Below are positions 36,676-45,961 of a stretch of 64,000 nucleotides of DNA, piece after piece; position 1 is the stretch's first letter; each line of letters starts with the position of its first letter. The notes beneath the pieces are model-generated. The model ran no database searches. It was not told the origin of the DNA and saw nothing but the letters and a program-made list of their open reading frames with translations. The stretch spans positions 1-64,000 of the forward strand of contig CAMVMF010000003.1 of NCBI GenBank assembly GCA_947168515.1, given 5' to 3'. Made by a program: the position numbers and the translations under genes. Source of the stretch: an uncultured Bacteroidales bacterium. GTDB taxonomy: Bacteria > Bacteroidota > Bacteroidia > Bacteroidales > P3.

Positions 36676-38109
36676 ATGAAAAAGTTTGCTTTCATATTGA
36701 CTCTTATGCTGACGGTGCATGCGGTGCATGCGCAGCGACCCATCACGGTAGTTCCACAGGACAACGTGAAGCTTTCTTGGGGGCTCAAGAACCTGAGTGT
36801 GGTGGATGGCCGGCTCTACGGCAGCAGCAACGGTGTTATGGTAGGGTCCGAAATGTTGGACGGCATGGTGTATATGCTGCGTCCCGACACGCTGGCGCAT
36901 TTCCTCGGCTCCGATTTCAGCTATGTGGTGCGCAATCCGCATGACAGCCTCCTCTATTTCTCGCGCATGGACGCGTCCAACGGCCGCTATGGCCTCTATG
37001 TGCACACACAGGGCCGTGGCCGAAAGAATCGTCAGGTTGATGTCCGTGGCTGGAATATGGCTCTCTATCACCCCACATTCTCCACCGATGGCAATATAAT
37101 GGTTTTCTCGTCGCAGAACAAGGTGGGGCTCGGAGGCTACGACCTCTGGTGCTCTTTCTGGAACGGCAAAAAGTGGTCCAAGCCCCTTAATCTGGGCAAC
37201 ACCATCAATACCCCCGGCAACGAGCTCAACCCCGTTTTCTACGGCAATTACCTTATCTATTCTACCAACCAGCAGCAGAACGGACCAGCATACGACTTCT
37301 ATGCTGTGTATGTCAAGCCGGGTTCCACTATCGATAATATCCTTTTTGGCACTTTCCGTCCCCAACGCTTGCCGGCCCCCATCAACAGTGACAGCAACGA
37401 TGTTGAAATGGCCGTGGACCCTTCGCTTCGGCGAGGCTATTGGATAACCAATCGTGAGGGGTATCAGGAACTCTATTGCTTCGAAGGGCGGCTGGATGGT
37501 GTCATGCTCACCGGCAAGGTGTCCGACGAGAAGGGTCGCCCGGTTCCCCGTGCCGAGGTTACGGTGCTGCGTGCGGGCCGACAAGTCAATACCACCACTA
37601 CTGATGACAAGGGGCAGTACCATCTCTTCGTTCAGCCTGGCGAAGGCTATGAGCTGGCGGTCAGGTGCGATAACTATTTTAACTATTCCACAGTCACGTC
37701 GGCCATTCGATCCGACGAAGGATTTTTGGTGGCCGAGGACCGCCACGATGTCACCCTCTCCTATCTGCCATTTGACCGCATTATGGTCTTTGACCATATC
37801 TATCGGCAAGGGGCAGATGTGGAACTCTCCGAGGACGGCAAGCGTGCACTTTCGCCGTTGGCAGACTTTCTGAGGGATAATCCTCAAGTAAGCCTTAAAT
37901 TGACCCTAAAATGCGACCAAACAACCGATTCGATATTTAATAATATGCTTATTGAGCGTAGAATCAGTGATTTGCGTCAATTCTTCCTTTCGGTGCTGCC
38001 TACAACAGCCCAAATTTCTTTTGAAAATGGTAATTTGGCAGGCGAAAATGAGGCCCTGGGGAGTGGCGAAAACATTATTTTTGCTGTTTTGAGTAGGGGT
38101 GGTAAGTAG
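36676..38109 (+). CDS. PD40/CarboxypepD_reg/OmpA-like secreted protein (PorE-like layout)
   Basis: The 477-residue product starts at MKKFAFILTL with a signal peptide (to VHAQ). Residues about 60-270 have PD40 propeller strands such as FSTDGNIMVFSSQNKVGLGGYDLW. A CarboxypepD_reg-like domain follows (GKVSDEKGRPVPRAEVTVL, about 280-360). The C-terminus has the OmpA-like outline (LSPLADFLRDNP with later RRISDLRQFF) but key peptidoglycan-binding residues look degenerate. Domain order resembles PorE of the type IX secretion system, though no other Por gene is nearby. It follows lon by 7 bp. Confidence 0.75.
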   Translation: MKKFAFILTLMLTVHAVHAQRPITVVPQDNVKLSWGLKNLSVVDGRLYGSSNGVMVGSEMLDGMVYMLRPDTLAHFLGSDFSYVVRNPHDSLLYFSRMDASNGRYGLYVHTQGRGRKNRQVDVRGWNMALYHPTFSTDGNIMVFSSQNKVGLGGYDLWCSFWNGKKWSKPLNLGNTINTPGNELNPVFYGNYLIYSTNQQQNGPAYDFYAVYVKPGSTIDNILFGTFRPQRLPAPINSDSNDVEMAVDPSLRRGYWITNREGYQELYCFEGRLDGVMLTGKVSDEKGRPVPRAEVTVLRAGRQVNTTTTDDKGQYHLFVQPGEGYELAVRCDNYFNYSTVTSAIRSDEGFLVAEDRHDVTLSYLPFDRIMVFDHIYRQGADVELSEDGKRALSPLADFLRDNPQVSLKLTLKCDQTTDSIFNNMLIERRISDLRQFFLSVLPTTAQISFENGNLAGENEALGSGENIIFAVLSRGGK

Positions 38110-38170
38110 TTGTACGATAACGAATAATGCGGTTTGTGGAGGTGGTGAGGAGAAAAAAATGAAAAAAAAA

Positions 38171-38202
38171 TTTGGTCAGTACAAAAAAAAGTAGTACTTT
38201 TG
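38171..38202 (+). promoter_or_regulatory. Bacteroidota-type promoter of tRNA-Pro
   Basis: TTTG (38171-38174), 20 bases, then TACTTTTG (38195-38202) matches the phylum consensus exactly. Start of transcription near 38208, 40 bases before the tRNA. Confidence 0.85.
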
Positions 38203-38247
38203 CAACCGTTTTCGAGAGGATGAGAATCACAAACGAAACAAAATGTT

Positions 38248-38321
38248 CGGGGCGTGGCGCAGTTGGCTAGCGCACTTGCATGGGGTGCAAGGGGTCGAAA
38301 GTTCGAGTCTTTTCGCCCCGA
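38248..38321 (+). tRNA. tRNA-Pro (anticodon GGG)
   Basis: A 74-base cloverleaf. The acceptor CGGGGCG pairs with CGCCCCG, the D stem is GCGC/GCGC, the anticodon stem CTTGC/GCAAG encloses loop ATGGGGT with anticodon GGG, and the T loop is TTCGAGT. The discriminator is A, and CCA is not encoded. It has its own promoter and terminator. Confidence 0.95.
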
Positions 38322-38325
38322 CAAC

Positions 38326-38358
38326 AAAAAAGGATTCGGGAAATCGAATCCTTTTTTT
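38326..38358 (+). terminator. Rho-independent terminator after tRNA-Pro
   Basis: AAAGGATTCG and CGAATCCTTT pair around a 6-base loop and are followed by a T-run. Confidence 0.9.
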
Positions 38359-38448
38359 ATTTAATCATACAATATTCTTTGTTAATATCCGTTATTGGTG
38401 ATATTTGTTTAGTAAAATAAAAGTATTTACAAATTAATATTTTACAAG

Positions 38449-39303
38449 ATGAAAAAGTTTTACATTTTATTGTTCGCCCTGCTTTTCTCTGCAGGTGCAG
38501 TCTATGCTCAGAACGATGATGAGCTCTTGAAGAAACAGCAACAGGAACAGCAAGACCTCCTCAAACAGCAGCAGAAGGAGCAGGAACGCCTCCAGAAACA
38601 ACAACAGAAAGAGGAGGAGCGTTTGGCTAAGGAACAGGCCAAAGAGCAGGAAGCCGCTGCCCAAAAGGAGCAGGACCGCATCAAGCGTGAGCAGGCCAAA
38701 GAGCAAAACGCCATCCGCAAAGAACAGAAAAAAGCCGAGAAGAAGGCTAAACGTCAGGAGAACTACGCCAAGTGGAATCGCAAGCCCAGCTTCACCGCTG
38801 ACCCCAGTGCCACTATCCTTACCGACCGCCGTTTCTATGGTCAGAACAACTATCTCAACGCAGTTGGTTATAATCTGGGTGTCGTTATCGACTATCATCG
38901 GCCCATTGCCAAGCGTTGGGATTGCAACATCGGCTTAGGTTATCGTTTCACCAACTACTACTACAGTCATTTAGATGCAGGAGTTGTTGGATTCGATGGT
39001 AAGGAAGAGGTTCGTTCCTACAGCTCGATTGTCCTGCCCCTCAAGCTCTCCCACATCAATAAAGACAACGACCATGGCTGGTATCTGGGTGTTACTCCTG
39101 GATTCAACTTTGGATTCAACAAGTCTTTGCCCACAGGCTATAGCTTCAATAAATTCCGTTGCGATGTAGCCATTGGCACCCAGAGCCGCTGGCTTATCTT
39201 CTCTCCTGGTTTCGAAGTCTATTTCAACCTCCTGCCCACCTATAGTTCCAATATTCAGAACGAGGGCAAGATTCACGAATTCGGCATTCGTTTCAACCTG
39301 TAG
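38449..39303 (+). CDS. Outer-membrane protein with N-terminal coiled coil
   Basis: The 284-residue product has a signal peptide (to VYAQ, residue 21), then about 85 residues of Gln/Glu/Lys-only coiled coil with LLKQQQKEQERLQKQQQKE-type repeats. A beta-barrel-like C-terminal region follows (about 115-284), ending FGIRFNL with the terminal aromatic-hydrophobic pattern of outer-membrane proteins. The coiled coil probably spans part of the periplasm. I do not recognise a named family for the full chain. Confidence 0.75.
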   Translation: MKKFYILLFALLFSAGAVYAQNDDELLKKQQQEQQDLLKQQQKEQERLQKQQQKEEERLAKEQAKEQEAAAQKEQDRIKREQAKEQNAIRKEQKKAEKKAKRQENYAKWNRKPSFTADPSATILTDRRFYGQNNYLNAVGYNLGVVIDYHRPIAKRWDCNIGLGYRFTNYYYSHLDAGVVGFDGKEEVRSYSSIVLPLKLSHINKDNDHGWYLGVTPGFNFGFNKSLPTGYSFNKFRCDVAIGTQSRWLIFSPGFEVYFNLLPTYSSNIQNEGKIHEFGIRFNL

Positions 39304-39326
39304 TTTTTTTAGATCAACTAATATAC

Positions 39327-39353
39327 AAAAAGCCCGGGATACCGGGCTTTTTT
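39327..39353 (+). terminator. Rho-independent terminator
   Basis: AAAAGCCCGG-GATA-CCGGGCTTTT followed by T residues, directly after the coiled-coil protein gene. Confidence 0.9.
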
Positions 39354-39359
39354 GCTATA

Positions 39360-39632
39360 GCTTGTTGTGAGAATGTTTTGCCTAACAACATTGAGGTGAC
39401 AGACACTCAATGAATGGCGTATATCGGGTAAGGAGTAAACTTATTTGCAATGTCTAAAAGGGCATCCATACATTGCCTCTAAGGCAAACTCTCAAGCAAA
39501 TACAGTCGGGGTGTCGGAGTGAAGAAACTCCTCTGGGCTTTCGATTACTGAGCATCGCGAAAGAGGAGATGTCAACCCTCTCAAGATTGAATTAATAGAA
39601 CACATCTTATATGTGCTCTAAAATTTTTTTTG
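39360..39632 (+). ncRNA. Possible structured small RNA
   Basis: This 270-bp gene-free stretch holds several short complementary pairs in order: CATTGAG/CTCAATG (39389/39406), GCAATGT/ACATTGC (39447/39470), GGAGT/ACTCC (39516/39527), CTTTCG/CGAAAG (39538/39558). It ends in CACAT/ATGTG followed by a run of eight T residues (39624-39631). The layout fits an independent RNA with terminator between two genes. I do not recognise the family, and the individual stems are short enough that chance cannot be excluded. Confidence 0.35.
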
Positions 39633-39704
39633 TAGAAATACAATATTATATTTTTATTTGCGTTATATAACTAAAAAAATAATTACAAAATATATTTTAT
39701 AGTT

Positions 39705-40094
39705 ATGAGAGAGTCTGAAAAGAAAGAACTAACCCGTGCTGAGGAGCAGGTGATGCAGGCCATTTGGTCAGTAGGACAAGGTTTTGCCAATGAGATTGTG
39801 GCAGCCATTGAACCGCCCAAACCGGCCTATAACACGATTCTTACTGTGGTGAGAATTTTGGAGAAGAAGGGCTTTGTGGCTCACGAGACTTTCAATAAGT
39901 CCAACAGGTATTACCCATTGATTAGTCAGGAGGATTATGCCACTGGGATGCTGGGCCATTTTGCCAAACACTATTTTGGTTCCTCTTTCCGCAATATGGT
40001 TTCTTTCTTGGTTGACAAGAAGGAGGTAACTATTGAGGATTTGGAGGCGTTGACCAAGTCGTTAGAATCATCTACTAATAATACTGAGTCATGA
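39705..40094 (+). CDS. BlaI/MecI/CopY family transcriptional repressor
   Basis: The 129-residue product has the winged-helix core of the family (LTRAEEQVMQAIWS at the start, KPAYNTILTVVRILEKKGFV about residues 42-61). In known systems the repressor is cleaved after an M56 sensor binds its signal. The stop overlaps the start of the M56 sensor by 4 bp, so the two form the expected regulator-sensor pair. Confidence 0.95.
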   Translation: MRESEKKELTRAEEQVMQAIWSVGQGFANEIVAAIEPPKPAYNTILTVVRILEKKGFVAHETFNKSNRYYPLISQEDYATGMLGHFAKHYFGSSFRNMVSFLVDKKEVTIEDLEALTKSLESSTNNTES

Positions 40095-41602
40095 TACGCT
40101 ATCTTGTTTTTGCCACCCTAGGCACGGCTTTGTTCTGGCTTGCCTACCATCTGCTCTTGAGGAAAGAGCATTGTTTGCGTCTGAACCGATTCTTCTTGTT
40201 GGCGACCCTGTTGCTGAGCTTGCTGCTGCCACTGGTGCACCCTCAGGTGGCTGTTGTTCCCCCGACGGCAATAGGGGGTGGGGGCTATTTGCTGGATTTT
40301 TCTGATTTGGGTGGTACGCCAGAAATATCTATAAATAATCAATCCATTAAGAGTGTAGAGGTGTCGGCCTCACAGGGGGTTGACGTGTGGCAGGTGCTGA
40401 GTATTGTATATGGGGTCGGTGTGGCTCTGGGAGTGCTGTTGCTGGTCGTGCGTTATGCTGTGCTGTGTCGCAAGTTGCGCAAGTATGAGTTTGTTCTTCA
40501 TGGTCACTTCCATGAGGCTGTGACCGACAGGGAGGAGCCGTCGTTTTCTTTCTTTCGCTATATCGTGGCAGGGCGAGGCGGTATGTCCGATGCCGAGCTG
40601 CAGCTGGTGCTGAAGCATGAGCGCCTGCACGCGGCACAGGGGCACAGTTGGGACATTCTGTTGGTGCAGCTGGTGTGCTGCCTGTTGTGGTTCGACCCGT
40701 TTGTGTGGCTGTATGGACGCGATTTGCGCGAGGTGCATGAATACCTGGCCGACGAGGCGGTGCTGCAACAGGGCAGCGAGGGAGAATACAAGAGCTACCT
40801 CCGTTTGCTTTATTGTCAAATAACAGGGATGCAGTATGTCCCGATAGTCAATAGTTTCCATTTTTCAACAATTAAAAATCGTATTACCATGATGAAACAA
40901 CCGAAATCCCACAAAGGCTGGGTCAAGGCATTGGCTGCCTTGCCCGTGGCAGCATTGCTGCTATTTGCCAATTGTAAGAACCAAGAGCCTGCACAGGAGC
41001 AGGCCGTTATCCCCGACGGTACCTATTTGGTGGATCCGTTCATCGACACCTACCGCGACGGACAACTGGTGGAACGCGAGTTTATGGGTGTGCTGTTGCC
41101 GCTCGAAGAGGTGGAAAACCACAAGGTGTTTGCCGATTCGGCTGAGGCTGTGCACTTTGCTGAAGGACTTGAACAACCGGTGAAATATTTGGTTATACCT
41201 ATGGTGAACCGTGACGACAGCACGGTGGCGCGGTGGTATGATGTGGCATGGAGCAACGACACAACGGCATTGTCGTGGTGGAACGAGGAAGACCCAGACG
41301 TTGGGTTTGCATTGGCTGAATATCCGGGAGGTTCTGAGGCTATGGCCGATTATATTTCCAAGTCGGTTGTCTATCCCGAAAAGGCCAAGGCCGATAATGT
41401 GCAAGGCAAGGTGTATGTGCAGTTTGTTGTTGAAACCGATGGCAGCATAGCGGAGGCCACTGTGTTGCGTGGTGTTGGTGGCGAGTGCGACGATGAGGCT
41501 TTGCGGGTGGTGAAGTCCATGCCGAAATGGCAGCCTGCCACATTCAAGGGCAAGCCTGTGCGTTCGAAGTATGTGATTCCTATTTACTACAAGTTACAGT
41601 AA
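40091..41602 (+). CDS. M56 family metallopeptidase sensor fused to a TonB C-terminal domain
   Basis: The 503-residue protein has BlaR1-like membrane segments (about 5-20, 35-55, 105-125 and 275-295) and the zinc motif LKHERLHAAQGHS (HERLH, about residue 178). After the last membrane segment, the periplasmic C-terminus is a TonB_C domain (about 415-503), with VQGKVYVQFVVETDGSI and KSMPKWQPATFKGKPV. It presumably cleaves the BlaI-type repressor after sensing an envelope signal. No beta-lactamase gene is adjacent, so the signal is unknown. Confidence 0.92.
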   Translation: MIRYLVFATLGTALFWLAYHLLLRKEHCLRLNRFFLLATLLLSLLLPLVHPQVAVVPPTAIGGGGYLLDFSDLGGTPEISINNQSIKSVEVSASQGVDVWQVLSIVYGVGVALGVLLLVVRYAVLCRKLRKYEFVLHGHFHEAVTDREEPSFSFFRYIVAGRGGMSDAELQLVLKHERLHAAQGHSWDILLVQLVCCLLWFDPFVWLYGRDLREVHEYLADEAVLQQGSEGEYKSYLRLLYCQITGMQYVPIVNSFHFSTIKNRITMMKQPKSHKGWVKALAALPVAALLLFANCKNQEPAQEQAVIPDGTYLVDPFIDTYRDGQLVEREFMGVLLPLEEVENHKVFADSAEAVHFAEGLEQPVKYLVIPMVNRDDSTVARWYDVAWSNDTTALSWWNEEDPDVGFALAEYPGGSEAMADYISKSVVYPEKAKADNVQGKVYVQFVVETDGSIAEATVLRGVGGECDDEALRVVKSMPKWQPATFKGKPVRSKYVIPIYYKLQ

Positions 41603-41605
41603 CCT

Positions 41606-42883
41606 ATGCGGCGACTTGCCATCTTCATCGTTTTGATGCTGCTCTGCTGCGGCTGCGCCACGGTGCAGCCGCAGTTGGAGGGCGGCAGCGCCGTGGAAGT
41701 GGCCAGGGTGCCTGATGCCATTTTCCGCGCCTTTCTGATAGAAAGTGGGTATGTCAAACCCTGCAAACCTCCCTCGCGAAAGCCCTGGCACCTTGTCCGT
41801 CCTCAGGAATGGGTGGAGAGTACCCGCCTTGGCAGGGCTACTCAGCTTATCGACTGTCACCGAAAGGGAATTGAAAGCATCGACGGCATAGAGCTTTTCC
41901 CCAATTTGGTCCTACTCATTTGTAGCGAGAATCCTATCTCTCGGATCGACCTAAGCCACAATCCGAAGCTTAAACAGCTGGTGGCCATCGAAACCCCTCT
42001 TCAGAGGCTCGACATCAGCAGAAACACCCAGCTCAAAGTACTCCAGATTAGTTATGTGCGGATGCGGTCGTTGGATGTCAGCCATAACCCACACCTCCAA
42101 GAGCTGTTTTGCATCCTTTCCCCCGGCATAACTGACATCGATCTCTCCAACAATCCCGACCTCCGTTCGCTATACATCCTTGGGACGGCAGTGCAGTTGG
42201 TTGATCTTCGCCACAATCCCATGTTCCGTAGCCTTCATGCCTACAACACCCCGTTGCAGTATATCGTGGTGTCGCCACAGCACAGCCTCGACAGCATCAA
42301 GGCCGATGTCGAGGACCACGTGCAGGTTCTTACCCTCCCGGCTTCAGCACAGGTGCCCGTTTTGCAGCATATCGAAGTCCCCGACTCGTTGTTGGCAGTA
42401 GCTCCCTTTCGCAACCAAAGGGTGCAGCGGGTGCTGACCCATGCCCAGGCCGCTGCCGAAGGCATCGATGAGAATTACCTGCGCGATTCGGTCTATCGTC
42501 CGGCATGGACTTTTGACACCCTTTCTAAGACTTACGAGGAATGGGGGCTGGTGCGTTCTGACAAAGATTTGGTGCAATTCATCCTCACGTGGAAACTGTT
42601 CCTGCAGGGCATTGCGGAAGAAATGGAGAACCAAAACCTGCAATTAGACAAACCGTATCACGGTCATTGCTTAGTGCTCTTTGCTGAGGACGGCTATGTC
42701 GACTATTTCCTTTACAACTTCCTGGGGGACGAGCGTCCCTCGGAGGAGCAGCAGCTCCGTTTCGCTCAGGTGATGCAGAGCTATATTTCCAACAACCCTA
42801 TCGGTTTCTATGGCTCGCGACCGTTCAGCCAGTGTGGCGGATTCATCCTCCAGCCCCACGGCATCGACGCGGACGAGGAATAA
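41606..42883 (+). CDS. Leucine-rich-repeat lipoprotein
   Basis: The 425-residue product has a lipoprotein signal (MLLCCGC, lipobox ending at Cys15 or Cys17). Residues about 75-225 form irregular leucine-rich repeats of the internalin style, for example IDLSHNPKLKQLVAIETPLQ and LDISRNTQLKVLQISYV. The C-terminal 180 residues lack repeats. It begins 3 bp after the M56 sensor stop and is likely part of that operon, so it may be a binding partner or target. Function unknown. Confidence 0.75.
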   Translation: MRRLAIFIVLMLLCCGCATVQPQLEGGSAVEVARVPDAIFRAFLIESGYVKPCKPPSRKPWHLVRPQEWVESTRLGRATQLIDCHRKGIESIDGIELFPNLVLLICSENPISRIDLSHNPKLKQLVAIETPLQRLDISRNTQLKVLQISYVRMRSLDVSHNPHLQELFCILSPGITDIDLSNNPDLRSLYILGTAVQLVDLRHNPMFRSLHAYNTPLQYIVVSPQHSLDSIKADVEDHVQVLTLPASAQVPVLQHIEVPDSLLAVAPFRNQRVQRVLTHAQAAAEGIDENYLRDSVYRPAWTFDTLSKTYEEWGLVRSDKDLVQFILTWKLFLQGIAEEMENQNLQLDKPYHGHCLVLFAEDGYVDYFLYNFLGDERPSEEQQLRFAQVMQSYISNNPIGFYGSRPFSQCGGFILQPHGIDADEE

Positions 42884-43054
42884 CCCTCACCCCTATTGGT
42901 CTCATAAATAGTTTCCCGGGAACATATATAAATTGCCCCAGAGTGGCAAACGCTCAATAATCCCGCACTCATAGTGTGATGTATACCAAACGAATACATC
43001 TTAGCGTGCCGGAGGCACGCGCTCTCAAAACATATTAATAGAGCCCACCTTCCT

Positions 43055-44353
43055 TTACAGCACCTTTTCCAGCTCCCACATGCGGGTGCCGTTGGAGCCT
43101 TTCAGCAGGATGGTGCAGCCGCTGAGCGGGTTTTGCTCAAAATAATTCGAGGCGGCCACCACATCGGCAAACCACATCAGCCTGGGCGAGGCCATTTCCT
43201 GGACAAACTGGAACTCTGGACCCACTAGCACGCCCCTCATGTCGTCACGGCCAGTCAGCCGTGCGACAATCTTCTCGTGCTCTGCCCGGCTCTCGGTGCC
43301 CAACTCCCTCATGCCGCCCAGCATGGCTACCTTGTTGTCGCGCTGCAGTGCCTCGAAGTTGTCCAAGGCCACCTTCATGCTCGAAGGATTGGCATTGTAG
43401 CAGTCCAGTATCAAGGCATTGCGGCCGGTGTCTTTGTATTGCGAGCGGTTGTTGGAGGGGGTATATTGCTCTATGGCTTCTTTGATGTCCCAGTAGTCAA
43501 CGCGGAAGAAGCGACCCACGGCCGAGGCGGCCATGGCGTTGTCGAAATTGTAGTTGCCCAGCAGTTGCGACTGTATGCTGTAGACGTTGTCGCCATCTTC
43601 CATATAATATTTCATGTAGGGCTCGGAGCCGACGAGATGGCCGCGAATTTGCGCTGTGTCGGTGTCGCCATAGCTGATGGTGGAAAGGTGGCAGTCGGCG
43701 GCTTGGCGAAGGAGGATGTCGTTGGCGGCATTCACAAAGGCGGTACCCTGCTTTTGGGCAAGATGGCGGTAGAGTTCGGTCTTGGTTCGAACCACACCCT
43801 CGAAACTGCCGAAGCCTTCCAGATGGGCCCTGCCCACATTGGTGATGAGGCCGAAGTCGGGGTCGGCAATGGCGCAGAGGGCTTCTATCTCACCTGGGTG
43901 GTTGGCCCCCATTTCTATAATGGCTATTTCGGCATCGGCGGGGAGGGAGAGCAGGGTTAGCGGCACGCCAAGGTGGTTGTTGTGGTTGCCAGCGGTGGCA
44001 TGGGTGCGGTATCGGCGGCTGAGCACGGCATGGACGAGTTCTTTGGTGGTGGTCTTGCCGTTGGTGCCGGTGATGCCTATGAAGGGAATGGAGAGCTGGC
44101 GGCGGTGGTGTGCGGCCAGTTGCTGCAGGGTGGCAAGCACGTCAGGTACCACAATGCAGCGGTCGTCGACTTTGTATTGGGGGTCGCTGATGACGCACAG
44201 GGCGGCTCCCTGGTCGAGAGCCTGGGGTGCGAAGGTGTTGCCGTCGAAGGTCTCCCCACGGAAGGCAAAGAAGATGCAGCCGGGGGTGATATGCCGCGAG
44301 TCGGTGGTCACCCGCCGCGACGCAAGATATGTTTCGTATAGTCGCTCAATCAT
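43055..44353 (-). CDS. murF: UDP-N-acetylmuramoyl-tripeptide--D-alanyl-D-alanine ligase
   Basis: Adds D-Ala-D-Ala to the peptidoglycan precursor in the cytosol. The 432-residue product has the Mur ligase P-loop GITGTNGKTTTKELV (about residue 97), EMGANHPGEIEAL, TNVGRAHLEGFGS and the C-terminal DCYNANPSSM segment. Start at 44353 (MIERLYETYLASRRV) agrees with the family; the open frame continues upstream without similarity. Monocistronic here, apart from the usual mur cluster. Confidence 0.95.
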   Translation of the reverse strand: MIERLYETYLASRRVTTDSRHITPGCIFFAFRGETFDGNTFAPQALDQGAALCVISDPQYKVDDRCIVVPDVLATLQQLAAHHRRQLSIPFIGITGTNGKTTTKELVHAVLSRRYRTHATAGNHNNHLGVPLTLLSLPADAEIAIIEMGANHPGEIEALCAIADPDFGLITNVGRAHLEGFGSFEGVVRTKTELYRHLAQKQGTAFVNAANDILLRQAADCHLSTISYGDTDTAQIRGHLVGSEPYMKYYMEDGDNVYSIQSQLLGNYNFDNAMAASAVGRFFRVDYWDIKEAIEQYTPSNNRSQYKDTGRNALILDCYNANPSSMKVALDNFEALQRDNKVAMLGGMRELGTESRAEHEKIVARLTGRDDMRGVLVGPEFQFVQEMASPRLMWFADVVAASNYFEQNPLSGCTILLKGSNGTRMWELEKVL

Positions 44354-44719
44354 CGTTATTATAGATTTTATATGCAAAAATAAACGCAAGCCGCTGCTTT
44401 TTATTGTGACATGGATGCAAAATGTCCACCCGTGGGGCATATCTCACGGTGTTCATACGGCTTTGGTTTGTCGATTGTAGAAAAAAATACCTAGTTTTTA
44501 GGTGTTTGTGCGTGTAACTGTATTATAGTCACTGTTTTTATAACAGCACAGAGCAGTGCTTGGACACTAATGTATTGCGGTGTTCTTCTGCGTTAAAAAA
44601 GGTGTTGGAGAAATAAAAATGTTTTCCGATTTTGGCCCTTTTATATATTAGGGGTGTGCAGATTTTTCGTCCATGTCGGGAAAAACTCGTATCTTTGCAC
44701 TTGGAAAAATAATTCAGTC
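44354..44719. other. Divergent intergenic region
   Basis: 366 bp between murF and an unknown membrane protein gene. A TATTTTTG box for murF can be read on the minus strand at 44375-44382, and TATCTTTG for the other gene lies at 44690-44697. Nothing else is seen. Confidence 0.5.
44690..44697 (+). promoter_or_regulatory. -7 box before the 44.7-kb gene
   Basis: TATCTTTG lies 23 bases before the start codon, giving a very short leader. The -33 region is a T-rich near match (TTTC at 44664-44667). Confidence 0.6.
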
Positions 44720-45577
44720 ATGTCCAAACTCAATATTATCAGGCCACCAAAAATAAGCGTGGACACCAGAAAAGCTTTCTGGAAGCAGATTGTCATGATT
44801 GTAATCGGTACAACCATCTCGCTGTTTTTCACGATAGGTTCTGCAACTCTGATGGAGAAACGCCAGCGCGTCAAGGACCGCAAACTGTCGGCCATGATGG
44901 TGCTGAGCAACATCGAGAAGTTTGCCCGTATCCTGGACGATCACGCAAAAGAACTTGGTCCGACTGACAGCGTCGCCGCCTGGTTGCTGAGCAAACCCAT
45001 CGAGGAACTCGAGCTGATGCCCAATGAGGTACTCGATGCCAAGGTGAATCAGGTGGTCACCTTCTTTTTCCTGTCGTACGACAAGTCGGCCGAGAGCATC
45101 TTCTCCAACAACATCGAGACATGGAAGAACATGGGCAACGTACAGTTCATCGACCAAGTGGGGAAATGCTTTTCCGTCATGCACTCCATCGAAGACTATT
45201 GGAACAAATGGACGACCAATGTGAACGAGGCTGCCACCGACATCGCGGACCATCCCGACAACTATGAGGGTGGCACTTGGGCTGTGAAATGCCTCCGCAA
45301 CGAGAAGACCAGACATTATATCCAAAGTATCCACATTATGAGAGGCTGGTGCTCATACACAGCCGCAACCATGCGCTACCAAAACCGGCGCAACATGAAG
45401 GCCATTGGAATCGAGGAGCAGGAGGTGATGGACTACACCAATGCCCGCGAGATGAGTGTGGATATTGGCGAGGCGGCTCCCAACCCCCAAGATTACTACA
45501 CCGCCCCGCTCGACCCAGCCAACTTGACGTCTATGAACGACCTCGATGTTATGCTAGACAGCATCATGGGCCGGTAG
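44720..45577 (+). CDS. Unknown membrane-anchored protein
   Basis: The 285-residue product starts MSKLNIIRPPK and has one membrane segment (about residues 21-42, IVMIVIGTTISLFFTIG) followed by a long helical soluble domain, probably periplasmic. No catalytic motif or known family is recognised. It has its own promoter and a strong terminator hairpin, so it is a single-gene unit. Confidence 0.75.
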   Translation: MSKLNIIRPPKISVDTRKAFWKQIVMIVIGTTISLFFTIGSATLMEKRQRVKDRKLSAMMVLSNIEKFARILDDHAKELGPTDSVAAWLLSKPIEELELMPNEVLDAKVNQVVTFFFLSYDKSAESIFSNNIETWKNMGNVQFIDQVGKCFSVMHSIEDYWNKWTTNVNEAATDIADHPDNYEGGTWAVKCLRNEKTRHYIQSIHIMRGWCSYTAATMRYQNRRNMKAIGIEEQEVMDYTNAREMSVDIGEAAPNPQDYYTAPLDPANLTSMNDLDVMLDSIMGR

Positions 45578-45599
45578 ACGACTCCAATGCCATTTTGCC

Positions 45600-45638
45600 A
45601 ACGTCCGCACCGTTCGTATTCGAAAGGTGCGGATGTTT
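45600..45638 (+). terminator. Terminator hairpin
   Basis: ACGTCCGCACC and GGTGCGGATGT pair (one wobble) around a 14-base loop and are followed by a short T-run, 22 bp after the stop of the unknown membrane protein gene. Confidence 0.75.
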
Positions 45639-45923
45639 CGTATGCTCGGCATGAGTATTGGGAACATCTAAAAATACGAAAAATACAAAAATTATAAGAT
45701 GGTAAATGTTGATTATTGGTTGGTTCGTAAGTTAATAGGTGCTTTAATTCTTGATTAAGGATGGGTGCAAAATAGTGACGCATACGACGGTGGGCTAAAG
45801 GGGTGGTGAGGGTGGGGGCGAAGTGTAGTACGGTGGCAACTATGGCGCACGGTTCTTTCCCTGCCCTTTCTGTTCCCCTCTGCCCCAGGTGCAAAGACGC
45901 TGCAAGTACCCTCTGTGTCCGTT

Positions 45924-45961
45924 CCGGGGCCGTTCCGCAATCGGGGGTGGAACGGCCCCGG
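45924..45961. other. GC-rich perfect hairpin upstream of dnaK
   Basis: CCGGGGCCGTTCC pairs perfectly with GGAACGGCCCCGG across a 12-base loop. It sits about 210 bp before dnaK in a 590-bp gene-free region and is not followed by a T-run. Confidence 0.7.

Noticed and set aside
34260-36788. 842-codon open frame opposite lon
   Set aside because: It mirrors lon codon by codon; the GC-rich third positions of lon create a long stop-free antisense frame. No domain or start signal is visible.
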